In this document: piece after piece, positions 41,814 through 50,027 of the stretch
How positions within the stretch are numbered: the first letter of the stretch is position 1
Layout of the letters: every line of letters starts with the position of its first letter
From: Mariniphaga sp.
GTDB taxonomy: Bacteria; Bacteroidota; Bacteroidia; Bacteroidales; Prolixibacteraceae
DNA: 60,768 nucleotides
Direction of reading: 5' to 3'
Assembly: GCA_010906965.1 (NCBI GenBank)
Contig: JAAFHB010000005.1
Span: 1-60,768, forward strand
The notes under the pieces: model-generated
The model's database searches: none
What the model saw: only the letters and a program-made list of their open reading frames with translations
What the model was told of the DNA's origin: nothing
Made by a program: the position numbers and the translations under genes

Positions 41814-42548
41814 TTAACACATAATGGCATTGCGGTCAATGGCTCTTGCTACAAATCCTGCATCATCACCAAATCTTGCAAGGGGAAAGTGTCTGTTGAA
41901 AATTCTTGGATCGGGCGTCAATGGTCTTTTCTCTGGATTTCGATTAAGAATACCAATTCTTAACCGATCACCTACATTGCACCAACTGTCTCTCAGTGCA
42001 GGTAACAGGCCAAGTTCAATCAGGTCATTAGTCGCATCACACCATTTTTGAACAGCCTCCAATGCAGTGTTTTGCATTTCATTTTTTGTGAAAACAGTTG
42101 TAAAATCCCTTAACTTAGTTTCAAATGAATCATTCAAATTAAAACTATTTGAAATTTCATCTTTTAAACTGCTTAAAGACACATAGAAATAAGTTGGGCA
42201 AATTTTTTCTATGATTTCTTTTACCAAGGCGACGAATTTAATTACTTCCCCGTAACTTTCTGGCAGGTCAAGCAAATCAGACATTATCAATTTGTCCGTA
42301 TTGATCCCAGAGACTGAAATTTCATGGACAGTAACAAACTTATACCTAAGATAAGACTCCAGATCAGTGTTTTTATTAAGGAGGTCAATAATTTCAGATA
42401 TTGGCAGTTCGTTGCCTTCACTGTACAGGTTTTCGGCTTCCCATTTAAGAACTTCGAAGCAACCTATCAATTCTTGATAGAGACCCTTGATCTTTGTGTA
42501 GGACTCTGTGTTCTGGGAACCAATAATTTTTGGTGTAAACTCACTCAT
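41814..42548 (-). CDS. Hypothetical protein (244 aa), last gene of element 2
   Basis: A soluble protein beginning MSEFTPKIIGSQNTES, mostly helical in appearance up to about residue 190 and then a basic tail (NRNPEKRPLTPDPRIFNRHFPL). I recognise no family. By position after the tape measure gene it could be a tail-related or cargo protein, but its sequence gives no support for that. Confidence 0.55.
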   Translation of the reverse strand: MSEFTPKIIGSQNTESYTKIKGLYQELIGCFEVLKWEAENLYSEGNELPISEIIDLLNKNTDLESYLRYKFVTVHEISVSGINTDKLIMSDLLDLPESYGEVIKFVALVKEIIEKICPTYFYVSLSSLKDEISNSFNLNDSFETKLRDFTTVFTKNEMQNTALEAVQKWCDATNDLIELGLLPALRDSWCNVGDRLRIGILNRNPEKRPLTPDPRIFNRHFPLARFGDDAGFVARAIDRNAIMC

Positions 42549-42586
42549 TGTTTTAAAATTTAAAGATTAATATAATAGTAACAAAA

Positions 42587-42967
42587 TTAATTAACATATA
42601 TAGGTGTACTTACTAATTCATTGGATACATTTTTTGCATCATCGCTCAAAAAATGTATTGTGGAAAGATCCATGCATTCTTTTATTGCTTGTTCTAATTC
42701 CATGAACTCATCAGGATATTTAAACACCAGCCGTTCAATATCAGGTATTTTTACAAATGCATGACATAATGCTGTCGCCTTTTTAAAATAGTTGGTATTT
42801 GACATTTGATCAATAAATTCATTTGTAAAAGCCTCTGAAGGGCAGGCTTCGACTATTTTTAAAATACTATTCTCAATTCTTTTAATTATTTCAGTAATTC
42901 GTATTTTGAATTGAAAATCTTCCTTTTCTTTTCTTTGCCGATTAACCGACGTTTCTTCTCTATTCAT
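42587..42967 (-). CDS. Hypothetical protein (126 aa)
   Basis: The frame is open further upstream, but the ATG at 42967 (MNREETSVNRQRKEK) overlaps the end of the preceding gene by 8 bases, a normal coupling, while an earlier start would overlap it by more than 100. It has a basic N-terminus and a helical acidic rest. No family recognised. Confidence 0.55.
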   Translation of the reverse strand: MNREETSVNRQRKEKEDFQFKIRITEIIKRIENSILKIVEACPSEAFTNEFIDQMSNTNYFKKATALCHAFVKIPDIERLVFKYPDEFMELEQAIKECMDLSTIHFLSDDAKNVSNELVSTPIYVN

Positions 42968-43211
42968 GATTTTCAGGATTAAGAATTTTGTCCAGGTAGC
43001 CCATTGTTTCTTGTTGGCGCTTTTTCGAGATCCACATACACCAGTAATCCTGTGATGTGCTAAAAAGGTCAAACCCATATACCACCATGGGATTTTTCTT
43101 TTCTTTATCAGATCTTAGGTAGACAATTTGGCCAACGTCAAAGCGTAATTTCTTTTTAAAATTCCTGGCATAATCCAAAGTGTTTTCATCAATTTCTTCA
43201 ACTTCTTTCAT
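42960..43211 (-). CDS. Small hypothetical protein (83 aa), SH3-like in appearance
   Basis: The middle (LRFDVGQIVYLRSDKEKKNPMVVYGF) resembles the short beta-barrel proteins often found in Bacteroidota phages and conjugative elements, in which a V-x-L-K-S-D-like strand is typical. Function unknown. The gene is followed by an overlapping gene and preceded by a 213-bp gap with no ORF. Confidence 0.5.
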   Translation of the reverse strand: MKEVEEIDENTLDYARNFKKKLRFDVGQIVYLRSDKEKKNPMVVYGFDLFSTSQDYWCMWISKKRQQETMGYLDKILNPENHE

Positions 43212-43424
43212 CTCTATTTTTTTAAATGTCTCTGTGCAGTTTATAGTACTGCTATTTAATTGAAATACTGAATTATAACTTAATATTTATAGAAAATAAT
43301 CATCACTTATCTGCATTGTGCCGAACTCGTCCTGTGTAGGAGCGTGACCAAATGAGCAGAAACATAGGTAATATGATACATACTAATAATTATTTAATTT
43401 TTATTTGAATTAAAATATAACGGA
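43212..43424. other. 213-bp gap between tape measure and small genes
   Basis: AT-rich with one GC-richer spot (43321-43350) containing the short inverted repeat TCCT/AGGA. It probably holds a promoter for the three last genes. Nothing else is visible. Confidence 0.3.
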
Positions 43425-45791
43425 TCACAATGATTGTTTAGTGTACACTTTAGACTTGAACTTGGTGATGTCATCCATAGCATCAGACAATCCATTGTGC
43501 CCATATTTATTAATAGATGCCCTGATTCCTTGTTCACGCAGCAACTTCAATTCACCAGCCAATACTTTATTGATGGCTATTACATTCAAAAGGACGTCAC
43601 TACCAATTAACCCCATTGGGGATGTTTCAGATGGAGATGATGTAAATCCACCTGTGACAAATCCAGATGATCCACCCGACTGAACCATCGGGTTAAGTTC
43701 CATACGCGCCAAACTATTATTGCGCCGTGCATCCTCAAACATGTTGATTATTGGCCGCAATGCCGGGTTGTTTACTCCCTCCTGGGGGATGACGTATTCA
43801 CCTTTATGCACTATGCCGGCCGGTTCATGCTTGGCTCCAACGCCGGTATATCCACCGATTGCCAGTGATTTCATGCGTTGCCTTTCCTTAATCGCCATTG
43901 CCAATTGAACAGCACCGGTAGCTCCAACAAACACCGCTGCTATGGCACCCGCGATAGGTCCTAACTGAGCAAAAGATTGCATTATCCCTAAGGCTGTTGA
44001 AGAAACTATTTGGCCAATAGCAACAACCATGTTCATATCGGCATATTTCTTTTTGATAGCCTTCTTCTTTTCCTCGTTGTCACCGGCATCCTGAAGCTCC
44101 ATCTCCATCAGTGCGCCAACAAAATTGGCGGCACCATTCTCAACCGCCAAAACATCCTGTGCAGTTTTCTCCTTTTTTGCCTTCTTTTTTTCTTCGGCGT
44201 CTGCATTAATGAGGACCAGCTTATCCTGGTATTCCTGCTCTTCAATTAAATTAGCTTCATGCTCAGACATTAGCGCAATCTTCCGACCTTCGATGGTAGA
44301 AAGGAATTGTTCCATGGCATAGTCACCAGCCGGATCTTTTACCTCTGCTTCCGGTGTCATAAGTTGATTAAGCAAATCAGCATCCTGCTTTCTTTTCGCC
44401 AATTCATCATCAATACCTTTTGCCAAAGCTTTTACCCCATCTTCGCCAAGCTTTGCAAGCTCTTCTTTAATGGCATCTTTTTGAGTTTCATCATCCAATT
44501 CAAAAAACTTACGAAGAGCATCCGCATCTTTAGCGCGGTCCTTAGCAGATCCCTTTAAGTTGTCGTTCGCACCTGGCACAGGCTTGTTTGTTTTGATCTT
44601 ATCAAGTTCATCATAGTGCTCTTTCACCGCCTGTCTTTCTTCTATCAAAAGATTTAATTGTCTGGCAAGCTGTTGTTTTTGAACCTCAGTTTTACCCTTG
44701 TAATCATTCTGTGTTCTGGTTATTGCTGTGCTTATGGATTCATTATAAAGAGCAATAGACTTGCTGTGGGCTTCGGCCTGTGATGCACCATTTTTAACCA
44801 AGCTTTTTGTCATAACATCAATTTCCATAAGTGCGTTGTTCATACCATCAGTTACGCTCTGATCTCTTACAGACGCCTTCAGCTCTTTTACAGACTTCAA
44901 TCCGTATTGCATAAGGTTGATGAAGTCCGTCATCCATCCAATTGTGGTGGTCATTACTCCACTGGTACGAGAACCCATGGTATTCATTAATCCATCGTAT
45001 GCGTCACCCATATTTGAAATTTTTCCGCCCAGTGTTTCAGCTACGGCTGCCATTGATCCTGAAACGCCTTTCATGTCACCCAATCCAGTAAGATAATTCT
45101 TAATGGAAGCTGCATTATTATCAATGATTGTTGTTTGTTCCTTAAAAGTGAAAGATACCTTATCACCTTCTTTCTTGGCCTTGATCCCAAACTCTTTTAA
45201 CCTTTCAAACTGACCAGTAACAGCATCTGCGACTGCTTCAGTTAACTGGTCCATTCCTTTACCAACAGACGAAGCTAAATCTCCATACTGCCTCATTTCA
45301 GCCTGAGTAGGTTTAAGCCCATAATTTGTGAGCTTAACAAATGAACCAGTAAGTTCGGTTAATGCAAACGGAGTTTCAGCGGCAAACTTTTGAAGCATTT
45401 GCATTTCTTGTCTTGCTTTCTTATTGCTGCCAAGTGTATTGGTTAAAACAGCCTCATATTTTTCGAATTCCTTACGAACATTAACAATATTAGTGACAAG
45501 GCTTTTAATGCCACTAAATGAAGCAAAGGCCAGTAGGGAACCTGCGACCGCACTACCCAGCCTGCCAAATATACTGGTAGTTGCTTGTAGCTGTTGGTTG
45601 TGCTGTTGAATCATACCTCTAAGACTGCTTATTCTGGAGGTGTGAGCAACATACTCCTGACTTCCAATTGTCATTCTGGACTGCTCGTTCGTTAAACGCC
45701 TCATTTCGGAGGTAATACTTCGAATGTCGTTGTTTATCTCCTTGCCATTTATATACAGGACTATACCCCGCCTTTGAACACCTGCTGCCAT
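43425..45791 (-). CDS. Phage tail tape measure protein
   Basis: A 788-residue protein. The N-terminal 40-270 region is a tape-measure-type domain (SVGKGMDQLTEAVADAVTGQFERLKEFGIKAKKEGDKVSF is its core, split here only for reading). Long coiled-coil stretches lie at about 5-75 and 370-560, and small-residue hydrophobic segments at about 82-105 and 600-645 (GIMQSFAQLGPIAGAIAAVF). This is the pattern of tape measure proteins that set tail length in siphoviruses and myoviruses. At 788 residues it would predict a fairly short tail (roughly 0.15 nm per residue, so near 120 nm). Its start overlaps the P-loop gene by 31 bases. Confidence 0.88.
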   Translation of the reverse strand: MAAGVQRRGIVLYINGKEINNDIRSITSEMRRLTNEQSRMTIGSQEYVAHTSRISSLRGMIQQHNQQLQATTSIFGRLGSAVAGSLLAFASFSGIKSLVTNIVNVRKEFEKYEAVLTNTLGSNKKARQEMQMLQKFAAETPFALTELTGSFVKLTNYGLKPTQAEMRQYGDLASSVGKGMDQLTEAVADAVTGQFERLKEFGIKAKKEGDKVSFTFKEQTTIIDNNAASIKNYLTGLGDMKGVSGSMAAVAETLGGKISNMGDAYDGLMNTMGSRTSGVMTTTIGWMTDFINLMQYGLKSVKELKASVRDQSVTDGMNNALMEIDVMTKSLVKNGASQAEAHSKSIALYNESISTAITRTQNDYKGKTEVQKQQLARQLNLLIEERQAVKEHYDELDKIKTNKPVPGANDNLKGSAKDRAKDADALRKFFELDDETQKDAIKEELAKLGEDGVKALAKGIDDELAKRKQDADLLNQLMTPEAEVKDPAGDYAMEQFLSTIEGRKIALMSEHEANLIEEQEYQDKLVLINADAEEKKKAKKEKTAQDVLAVENGAANFVGALMEMELQDAGDNEEKKKAIKKKYADMNMVVAIGQIVSSTALGIMQSFAQLGPIAGAIAAVFVGATGAVQLAMAIKERQRMKSLAIGGYTGVGAKHEPAGIVHKGEYVIPQEGVNNPALRPIINMFEDARRNNSLARMELNPMVQSGGSSGFVTGGFTSSPSETSPMGLIGSDVLLNVIAINKVLAGELKLLREQGIRASINKYGHNGLSDAMDDITKFKSKVYTKQSL

Positions 45792-46357
45792 AGTGATTTA
45801 ATTTTACTTGTATTTGGATTAACTTTTTTGCTTTCGCTAATAATATTATCGGCGATGATTAATTCTAAAATGGTCCTAATCTCACCTACAATGGTTTCGG
45901 AACTAAGTTTTTTAGTGTCGAAAACAAAGTCGTATTTTATATTTCTAAGTGCCTGGGCCCGTCTATCCATCATCCCGTCATAATGACTAAATGATATTTT
46001 ACTGCCTGCTGGAGTTTGCATTTTTTGAAATTCATTATTAAGTCTGCTCCATGATAAATCTCTCGGGCAGTCAAGACGGATAATTACTTTGTGTTCAAAA
46101 TATCCATATATTTTTGGTTCATTAATACTTACTCCAGAACTGTCTAAGATTGCAATATCCTGTTTTTTTATATCGGCGGTTAACACATCCCAGACGTTTT
46201 GAGGAAGGGTGCTATTCTTCCCTTTATAAATTAACTCACACTTGGCTCTGTATGATTCAAAGTTAAATACTGGCAAATTCATCTCCGACGATAACAGATT
46301 TGCAATTGTGCTTTTGCCTGTTTTGATATTGCCGATAATGGATATCAGTGTTTTCAT
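45761..46357 (-). CDS. P-loop nucleotide kinase-like protein
   Basis: A 198-residue protein with a clear Walker A motif, IIGNIKTGKSTIANLL, at residues 6-21 and a DCPRDLSWSRLNNEF segment typical of the lid region of small kinases (adenylate, dephospho-CoA or thymidylate kinase-like). A C-terminal tail (KSLWQQVFKGGV) follows. It is fully coupled to the gp10-like gene upstream (stop and start adjoining) and the tape measure gene downstream (31-base overlap), an unexpected place for an enzyme. Confidence 0.75.
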   Translation of the reverse strand: MKTLISIIGNIKTGKSTIANLLSSEMNLPVFNFESYRAKCELIYKGKNSTLPQNVWDVLTADIKKQDIAILDSSGVSINEPKIYGYFEHKVIIRLDCPRDLSWSRLNNEFQKMQTPAGSKISFSHYDGMMDRRAQALRNIKYDFVFDTKKLSSETIVGEIRTILELIIADNIISESKKVNPNTSKIKSLWQQVFKGGV

Positions 46358-46798
46358 TTATTGGATTATTAATCTGGTTGCGTTAAAAACTGCATCTGCC
46401 TCTCTTTCGACTAGTTTGTCTGCTAATTCAGGAAGATTATCATTTATCACCGGATTGAACCATTCGTTCGGCTTTCTTGGATTGGAAATTGTAGCTTTTC
46501 GAACTACCATTCCATTAATACCACCGGGACCACGGCCAACGCCTTTATGCACGAATACACCATGCCTTTCAAAAGAAAACGACACATTGGATATTTCACC
46601 GTTCATTTTACCCGTTCTGGTTTTAAGAGAGGCTGAAAGTTTGCTTTCTTTAGTGCCATCTTTTCGAGTAACAAATCCGACCCGTTTCCCTTGCGTCATT
46701 CCGCTCACATTTGACCTAAGCTTACCAATAACCATGGAAGACCAATCTATTACTACATCTTCGATAATTTGACCTTCATAACTTACTTCTTCGCTCAT
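46358..46798 (-). CDS. HK97 gp10-like minor tail/head-closure protein
   Basis: A 146-residue protein starting MSEEVSYEGQ. The layout, VDWSSMVIGKLRSN, then LKTRTGKMNGEISN, then FVHKGVGRGPGG and a C-terminal helical region with DNLPELADKLVERE, matches the HK97 gp10-type tail completion proteins that normally sit just ahead of the tape measure block. Its place before the tape measure gene supports the call. Confidence 0.65.
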   Translation of the reverse strand: MSEEVSYEGQIIEDVVIDWSSMVIGKLRSNVSGMTQGKRVGFVTRKDGTKESKLSASLKTRTGKMNGEISNVSFSFERHGVFVHKGVGRGPGGINGMVVRKATISNPRKPNEWFNPVINDNLPELADKLVEREADAVFNATRLIIQ

Positions 46799-46818
46799 TT
46801 TGCTCAATTTTAATTTTG

Positions 46819-46974
46819 TTACTTCTTTGATAAATATTCCTGTATTTTTAAGTCGATAGCATCACGAACGAATTCAGAGATGGTAATTTTCGACTCTTTG
46901 ATAATTTGCTTTAGACTGTAGTAGGTTGGGCGTTCAACACGCGTACAAATGTTCATCAATGGTTTTGCGTTCAT
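46819..46974 (-). CDS. Ribbon-helix-helix protein (51 aa)
   Basis: Starting at MNAKPLMNICTRVERP, the 51 residues fit an RHH/Arc-MetJ-type DNA-binding fold: a short strand ICTRVERP, a helix YYSLKQIIKES and a second helix TISEFVRDAIDLKIQEYL. It is a likely regulator of the late block. The longer upstream reading frame has no similar features. Confidence 0.7.
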   Translation of the reverse strand: MNAKPLMNICTRVERPTYYSLKQIIKESKITISEFVRDAIDLKIQEYLSKK

Positions 46975-47127
46975 AGTCTTGTTTTTTATTTCAAAGATAC
47001 ATTTGAGAGGGTCCCAAAAAAAGGACAAAAAAAAGCGGTATACGGGAAAGATTCTAAAACACACATTAATAAGTATATGGTGATAGATTGTTTAACATCG
47101 AAGCAAATTTCATAAACATTATAAGAT

Positions 47128-47243
47128 ATGAGATTTTTTTATTCAAAGCGAATATTCAATTTTACTCATAACAAAAGGGTGACGAAAGCTTTAAACAAGA
47201 CCTCCGGAATCGTTAAAAATTGATTCCGGATAAGTCTTTTTTT
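47128..47243 (+). other. Possible plus-strand small transcript with strong terminator in element 2
   Basis: A 31-codon ORF (MRFFYSKRIFNFTHNKR...) at 47128-47223 ends inside a hairpin in which AAGAC and TCCGGAATC pair with GATTCCGGA and GTCTT (47197-47238), followed by TTTTTTT on the plus strand. The neighbouring genes are all on the minus strand, so it may mark an antisense or small-RNA transcript. It could also just be a bidirectional terminator for the minus-strand gene that ends at 47260. Confidence 0.4.
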
Positions 47244-47259
47244 GCAGCCTTGGGGGACG

Positions 47260-47514
47260 TTATTCCTCTGTCTCAAAAATTTTTAATTCGTAGTGGATAT
47301 GGCCAAGATTTTTCATTATTCTAAAGGCTTCTTCGGCAATATCGTCATCCACTTCCATGCTCATTTTAGCCAGCAAACACACAGCCTCTGCAACCTCTTC
47401 ACGCATATAATAAAGCTTTGCGCAATCGTTGTCTTGAAGCCAGCTCAGATAGTACGATTGCTTGGCCGTTGGAACGAATTCTTTCATTGAATTGATGTGA
47501 TTGTCGTTTTTCAT
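47260..47514 (-). CDS. Small hypothetical protein (84 aa), paralogue group A
   Basis: An acidic helical protein. The middle REEVAEAVCLLAKMSMEVDDDIAEEAFRIM resembles the corresponding stretch of the 88-aa protein at 52033 (LEAIAEAVCFIVELIDV), with the shared pattern E-x-x-AEAVC. No function known. Confidence 0.6.
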   Translation of the reverse strand: MKNDNHINSMKEFVPTAKQSYYLSWLQDNDCAKLYYMREEVAEAVCLLAKMSMEVDDDIAEEAFRIMKNLGHIHYELKIFETEE

Positions 47515-47539
47515 GTTTGTTTTTACTATTATGTTAATT

Positions 47540-47860
47540 TTATTTCTTTCTTAGTGTACTGCTTAGATTGTCAAAAAAACTATGGTCGGTAGATCCAAGA
47601 TCAATTGCCCTGTAAACTGATCCATAAACAGAAGCAAGATCATTAAGACCTTTTAGTCTTGAGTATATTCTTTCTTTTTGATCGTGGGGGACTTTGATAT
47701 CGCCTTTCACAAATAAGCATGCTAATTCAGTTACTTCGTTTGTTTCTGCAATAAATTCGATCATTTTCAAATCAAAGATCTGCCTGTTAACCGGGGGAGT
47801 TAAGTTCTTTATATTTCCTTTTACTATTCTCAATACTGGTTGAAATGAAGTTGTTTTCAT
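47540..47860 (-). CDS. Small hypothetical protein (106 aa), paralogue group A
   Basis: It begins MKTTSFQPVLRIVKG. The middle NEVTELACLFVKGDIKVPHDQKERIYSRLKGL follows the same pattern as the 84- and 88-residue proteins of this element (a helix with AC or AVC, then a helix ending in a leucine). This suggests a duplicated small-protein family in element 2. Confidence 0.55.
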   Translation of the reverse strand: MKTTSFQPVLRIVKGNIKNLTPPVNRQIFDLKMIEFIAETNEVTELACLFVKGDIKVPHDQKERIYSRLKGLNDLASVYGSVYRAIDLGSTDHSFFDNLSSTLRKK

Positions 47861-47874
47861 GTTTACTTCTACTA

Positions 47875-48138
47875 TTATATTAAATTGATTTTTAAATTAT
47901 TATCTTCTTTTGCCTCCATCTGCAGTCCGGTACCACTCAAGTAAAAGATCAGTGCTGAAGTACTTGTTCTTTTTTTTGTACCCAGGTCATTTTCCTGTTT
48001 TCCGGTACGATAGTCTATTTTTTTAAATGACTCCTTCTTAGTATCGCAGACAAATTCCTTTGAGTGATGCAAATAAAATTTAAGTGTTGTTGAATGTAGT
48101 CGTACATTCTGCGCCCGGCAAGTCGGATTGATTTCCAT
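47875..48138 (-). CDS. Doubtful small ORF (87 aa)
   Basis: The frame is open in a 220-bp space between two better genes and overlaps the 80-aa gene's end by 59 bases. It starts MEINPTCRAQNVRL; composition is basic and not obviously coding. It is kept because the space is otherwise empty in an element with tight gene packing. Confidence 0.28.
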   Translation of the reverse strand: MEINPTCRAQNVRLHSTTLKFYLHHSKEFVCDTKKESFKKIDYRTGKQENDLGTKKRTSTSALIFYLSGTGLQMEAKEDNNLKINLI

Positions 48139-48322
48139 TAATGTGAATTTCAAGCTCAGCAACTGCCTGTTTTAAATCAGGGAACCAGGCTTTAATCCTG
48201 TCAATCTGGTGTTTTTCGACAAAAAAATCGAGCGTCTCAATCACGTCCCTGGCATTAAACAAGTATGTTTTTATCCTCTCAATTTGGCGAAGTGTAATTT
48301 CTTCTTGATTTTGATTTTCCAT
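48080..48322 (-). CDS. Small hypothetical protein (80 aa)
   Basis: Starts MENQNQEEITLRQIERIK. A helical, acidic protein with the segment IETLDFFVEKHQIDRIKAWF. The ATG at 48322 is preferred over one 16 codons upstream because of position and composition. No family recognised. Confidence 0.5.
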   Translation of the reverse strand: MENQNQEEITLRQIERIKTYLFNARDVIETLDFFVEKHQIDRIKAWFPDLKQAVAELEIHINGNQSDLPGAECTTTFNNT

Positions 48323-48341
48323 TTTTGTAAAGTGTTTGTAT

Positions 48342-48632
48342 TTATTTATTTGATAATTGAAATAATCCATAAGCGGAATGTCTTAAAAGTTGATTGTGGG
48401 TTTTGATCGGTTCGCAATATTCAATTCCTCCCATTTCAATATAAAGATGGGTGGAATTGTAACGAACCGGAAAACTCAATCCTTTACTGTCCTTCAGTGT
48501 CACATGGGTTGGACCTACTTCACTCAAAAACCTATTTGCCACAAAATGCCGGGATTTGAGTTTAAAACAGGTGCTATAGTAGAAAATTCGTGCCTGGTCA
48601 ATCAGGTCTTCTTCGTATTGATCCCTTTTCAT
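48342..48632 (-). CDS. Small hypothetical protein (96 aa)
   Basis: Starts MKRDQYEEDLIDQARIFYY, 13 bp after the TOPRIM gene ends. It is a mixed alpha-beta protein with THVTLKDSKGLSFPVRYN. No family recognised; the position suggests a replication accessory role. Confidence 0.5.
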   Translation of the reverse strand: MKRDQYEEDLIDQARIFYYSTCFKLKSRHFVANRFLSEVGPTHVTLKDSKGLSFPVRYNSTHLYIEMGGIEYCEPIKTHNQLLRHSAYGLFQLSNK

Positions 48633-48645
48633 ACCTCCATTATTA

Positions 48646-49506
48646 TTAAAGCGACATAATAAATTCGTTGAAATCTTTGAATTCAGGATAAATAATTGCA
48701 GATTGATTAACAGCAACCGGACAACGGCAAATTATTTCGCTGGTGGTTTTAATGCCGGTCGGATCATTATCCAGGTACAGGTTTATTTTGCTGAAATTCG
48801 GCAACAGATCGTAAAGATGCCTTATGTTTGAGGTTGAGTTTAATACTATTGTTGTCATGGCTGGTGAAATTGTTTTGTAGTATACCAATGCTGATAGGTA
48901 GTCCATGAATCCCTCAAATACATTCACGCTTTTCAAATTAACAGGTATTGTTGTTATGGTTTTCGGGCTGGTGCCACCTTTAAAATATTTACTACGAAGT
49001 TCAAAACCATTCTCATCATTGCGAAAAGCTACCGCAAAGTAATTTTTAACCTCACCTGTATCTTTATTTGTTATAGAATAATAAGCTTCTTCAATGTATT
49101 GCTTTGCAATTTTAAAGGGTATTTTACGACTTTCAAGGTATTGAATCAATGCCTGGTTCTGCAAACTTTGCACGTGATTGATTTTGAGAATTGATTCAGC
49201 AATTACCTTTACTTTTTCCCTTTTAAAAGAAAGTGGTTGGGGAATGTTTTTGTACCCGGAAAGAACTAACAGGGCACCAAAAGCCTTTTGATTTTCCATC
49301 CAGCAAACCAGATCAACCGTACCACCTCCAGAGCCTCCTCCTCCAAAATCATGGTATGTATTATTTTCTGTGTCTACCACACAAGATGGGGTGTTTTCGT
49401 TTCTAAGCCGGTACCAATGTTTGTTGCCTTTTTTGAAAGCAGGCTCTATCCCTGATTTTGTTAAAAAATCGACAATTTTAATTTTGTTTGCTTCTGCAAA
49501 GGTCAT
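48646..49506 (-). CDS. TOPRIM domain primase-like protein
   Basis: A 286-residue protein. The N-terminal 80 residues are a CHC2-like fold without zinc cysteines (HWYRLRNENTPSCVVD; YHDFGGGGSGGGTVDL). The TOPRIM part starts at about residue 185 with NVFEGFMDYLSAL (catalytic glutamate) and LYLDNDPTG (DxD metal site). Such proteins prime replication of Bacteroidota conjugative and integrative elements and satellites. Confidence 0.88.
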   Translation of the reverse strand: MTFAEANKIKIVDFLTKSGIEPAFKKGNKHWYRLRNENTPSCVVDTENNTYHDFGGGGSGGGTVDLVCWMENQKAFGALLVLSGYKNIPQPLSFKREKVKVIAESILKINHVQSLQNQALIQYLESRKIPFKIAKQYIEEAYYSITNKDTGEVKNYFAVAFRNDENGFELRSKYFKGGTSPKTITTIPVNLKSVNVFEGFMDYLSALVYYKTISPAMTTIVLNSTSNIRHLYDLLPNFSKINLYLDNDPTGIKTTSEIICRCPVAVNQSAIIYPEFKDFNEFIMSL

Positions 49507-49541
49507 GATGATTTTCTTTTAAATGGGTTTTCCTTGTGTTA

Positions 49542-49754
49542 TTAAATCCGCTCGAAAAAATGAGCCTCAAATGGATTGAGAACCTTCCAATAATCAAACT
49601 CAACCGATTCAACGCCAACGATTCTTTCATGGATAAATTTCCGGGTTAATTCGGCTGCCTCCCATCCGGTCATGGCAACTATTGCCCTGGAGACAAAAGG
49701 TAATTTTTTGCCCCACTTATTTGTAATCTCGCAATGAATTTCGAATGCTTCCAT
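49542..49754 (-). CDS. Small hypothetical protein (70 aa)
   Basis: Begins MEAFEIHCEITNKWGKKLP and has two strands and a helix (GWEAAELTRKFIHERI). No family recognised. It lies between the primase gene and the iteron-like cluster. Confidence 0.5.
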   Translation of the reverse strand: MEAFEIHCEITNKWGKKLPFVSRAIVAMTGWEAAELTRKFIHERIVGVESVEFDYWKVLNPFEAHFFERI

Positions 49755-49808
49755 AACTCTATTTTTTATTAAAATTTTGTGCCCACTCAGGCTTGTATGA
49801 TAAAAAGC

Positions 49809-49970
49809 ATGTAACCTTGTAAATGTTGTAAATTAACCACTGCATGTTATTGACTATCATTTTTTTAGTTTATATATGATATGTAACTTTTATGTAATCT
49901 CATGTAATCTCATGTAATCAATTTGCCTGTATTTAACATTGTATATGTAACCTTGTGATAAGAATGTAAC
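49809..49970 (+). repeat. Iteron-like ATGTAAY cluster, candidate replication origin
   Basis: ATGTAAC or ATGTAAT occurs at 49809, 49881, 49892, 49902, 49912, 49945 and 49964, all in the same direction; four of them are spaced 10-11 bases apart. The reverse form TGTAAC follows near 50026. The stretch is very AT-rich and lies in a 270-bp gap between primase and helicase genes, the expected place for an element's own origin. Confidence 0.6.
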
Positions 49971-50027
49971 CAACTAAGTGATTATAATAGAATAAGTTAA
50001 AGTATAAGATATACAACATTTACAATG

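Noticed and set aside
41814..43424. Frameshifted single gene made of the 83- and 126-aa ORFs
   Set aside because: The two frames overlap with a normal stop/start coupling at 42960-42967 and their compositions differ; two genes fit better.
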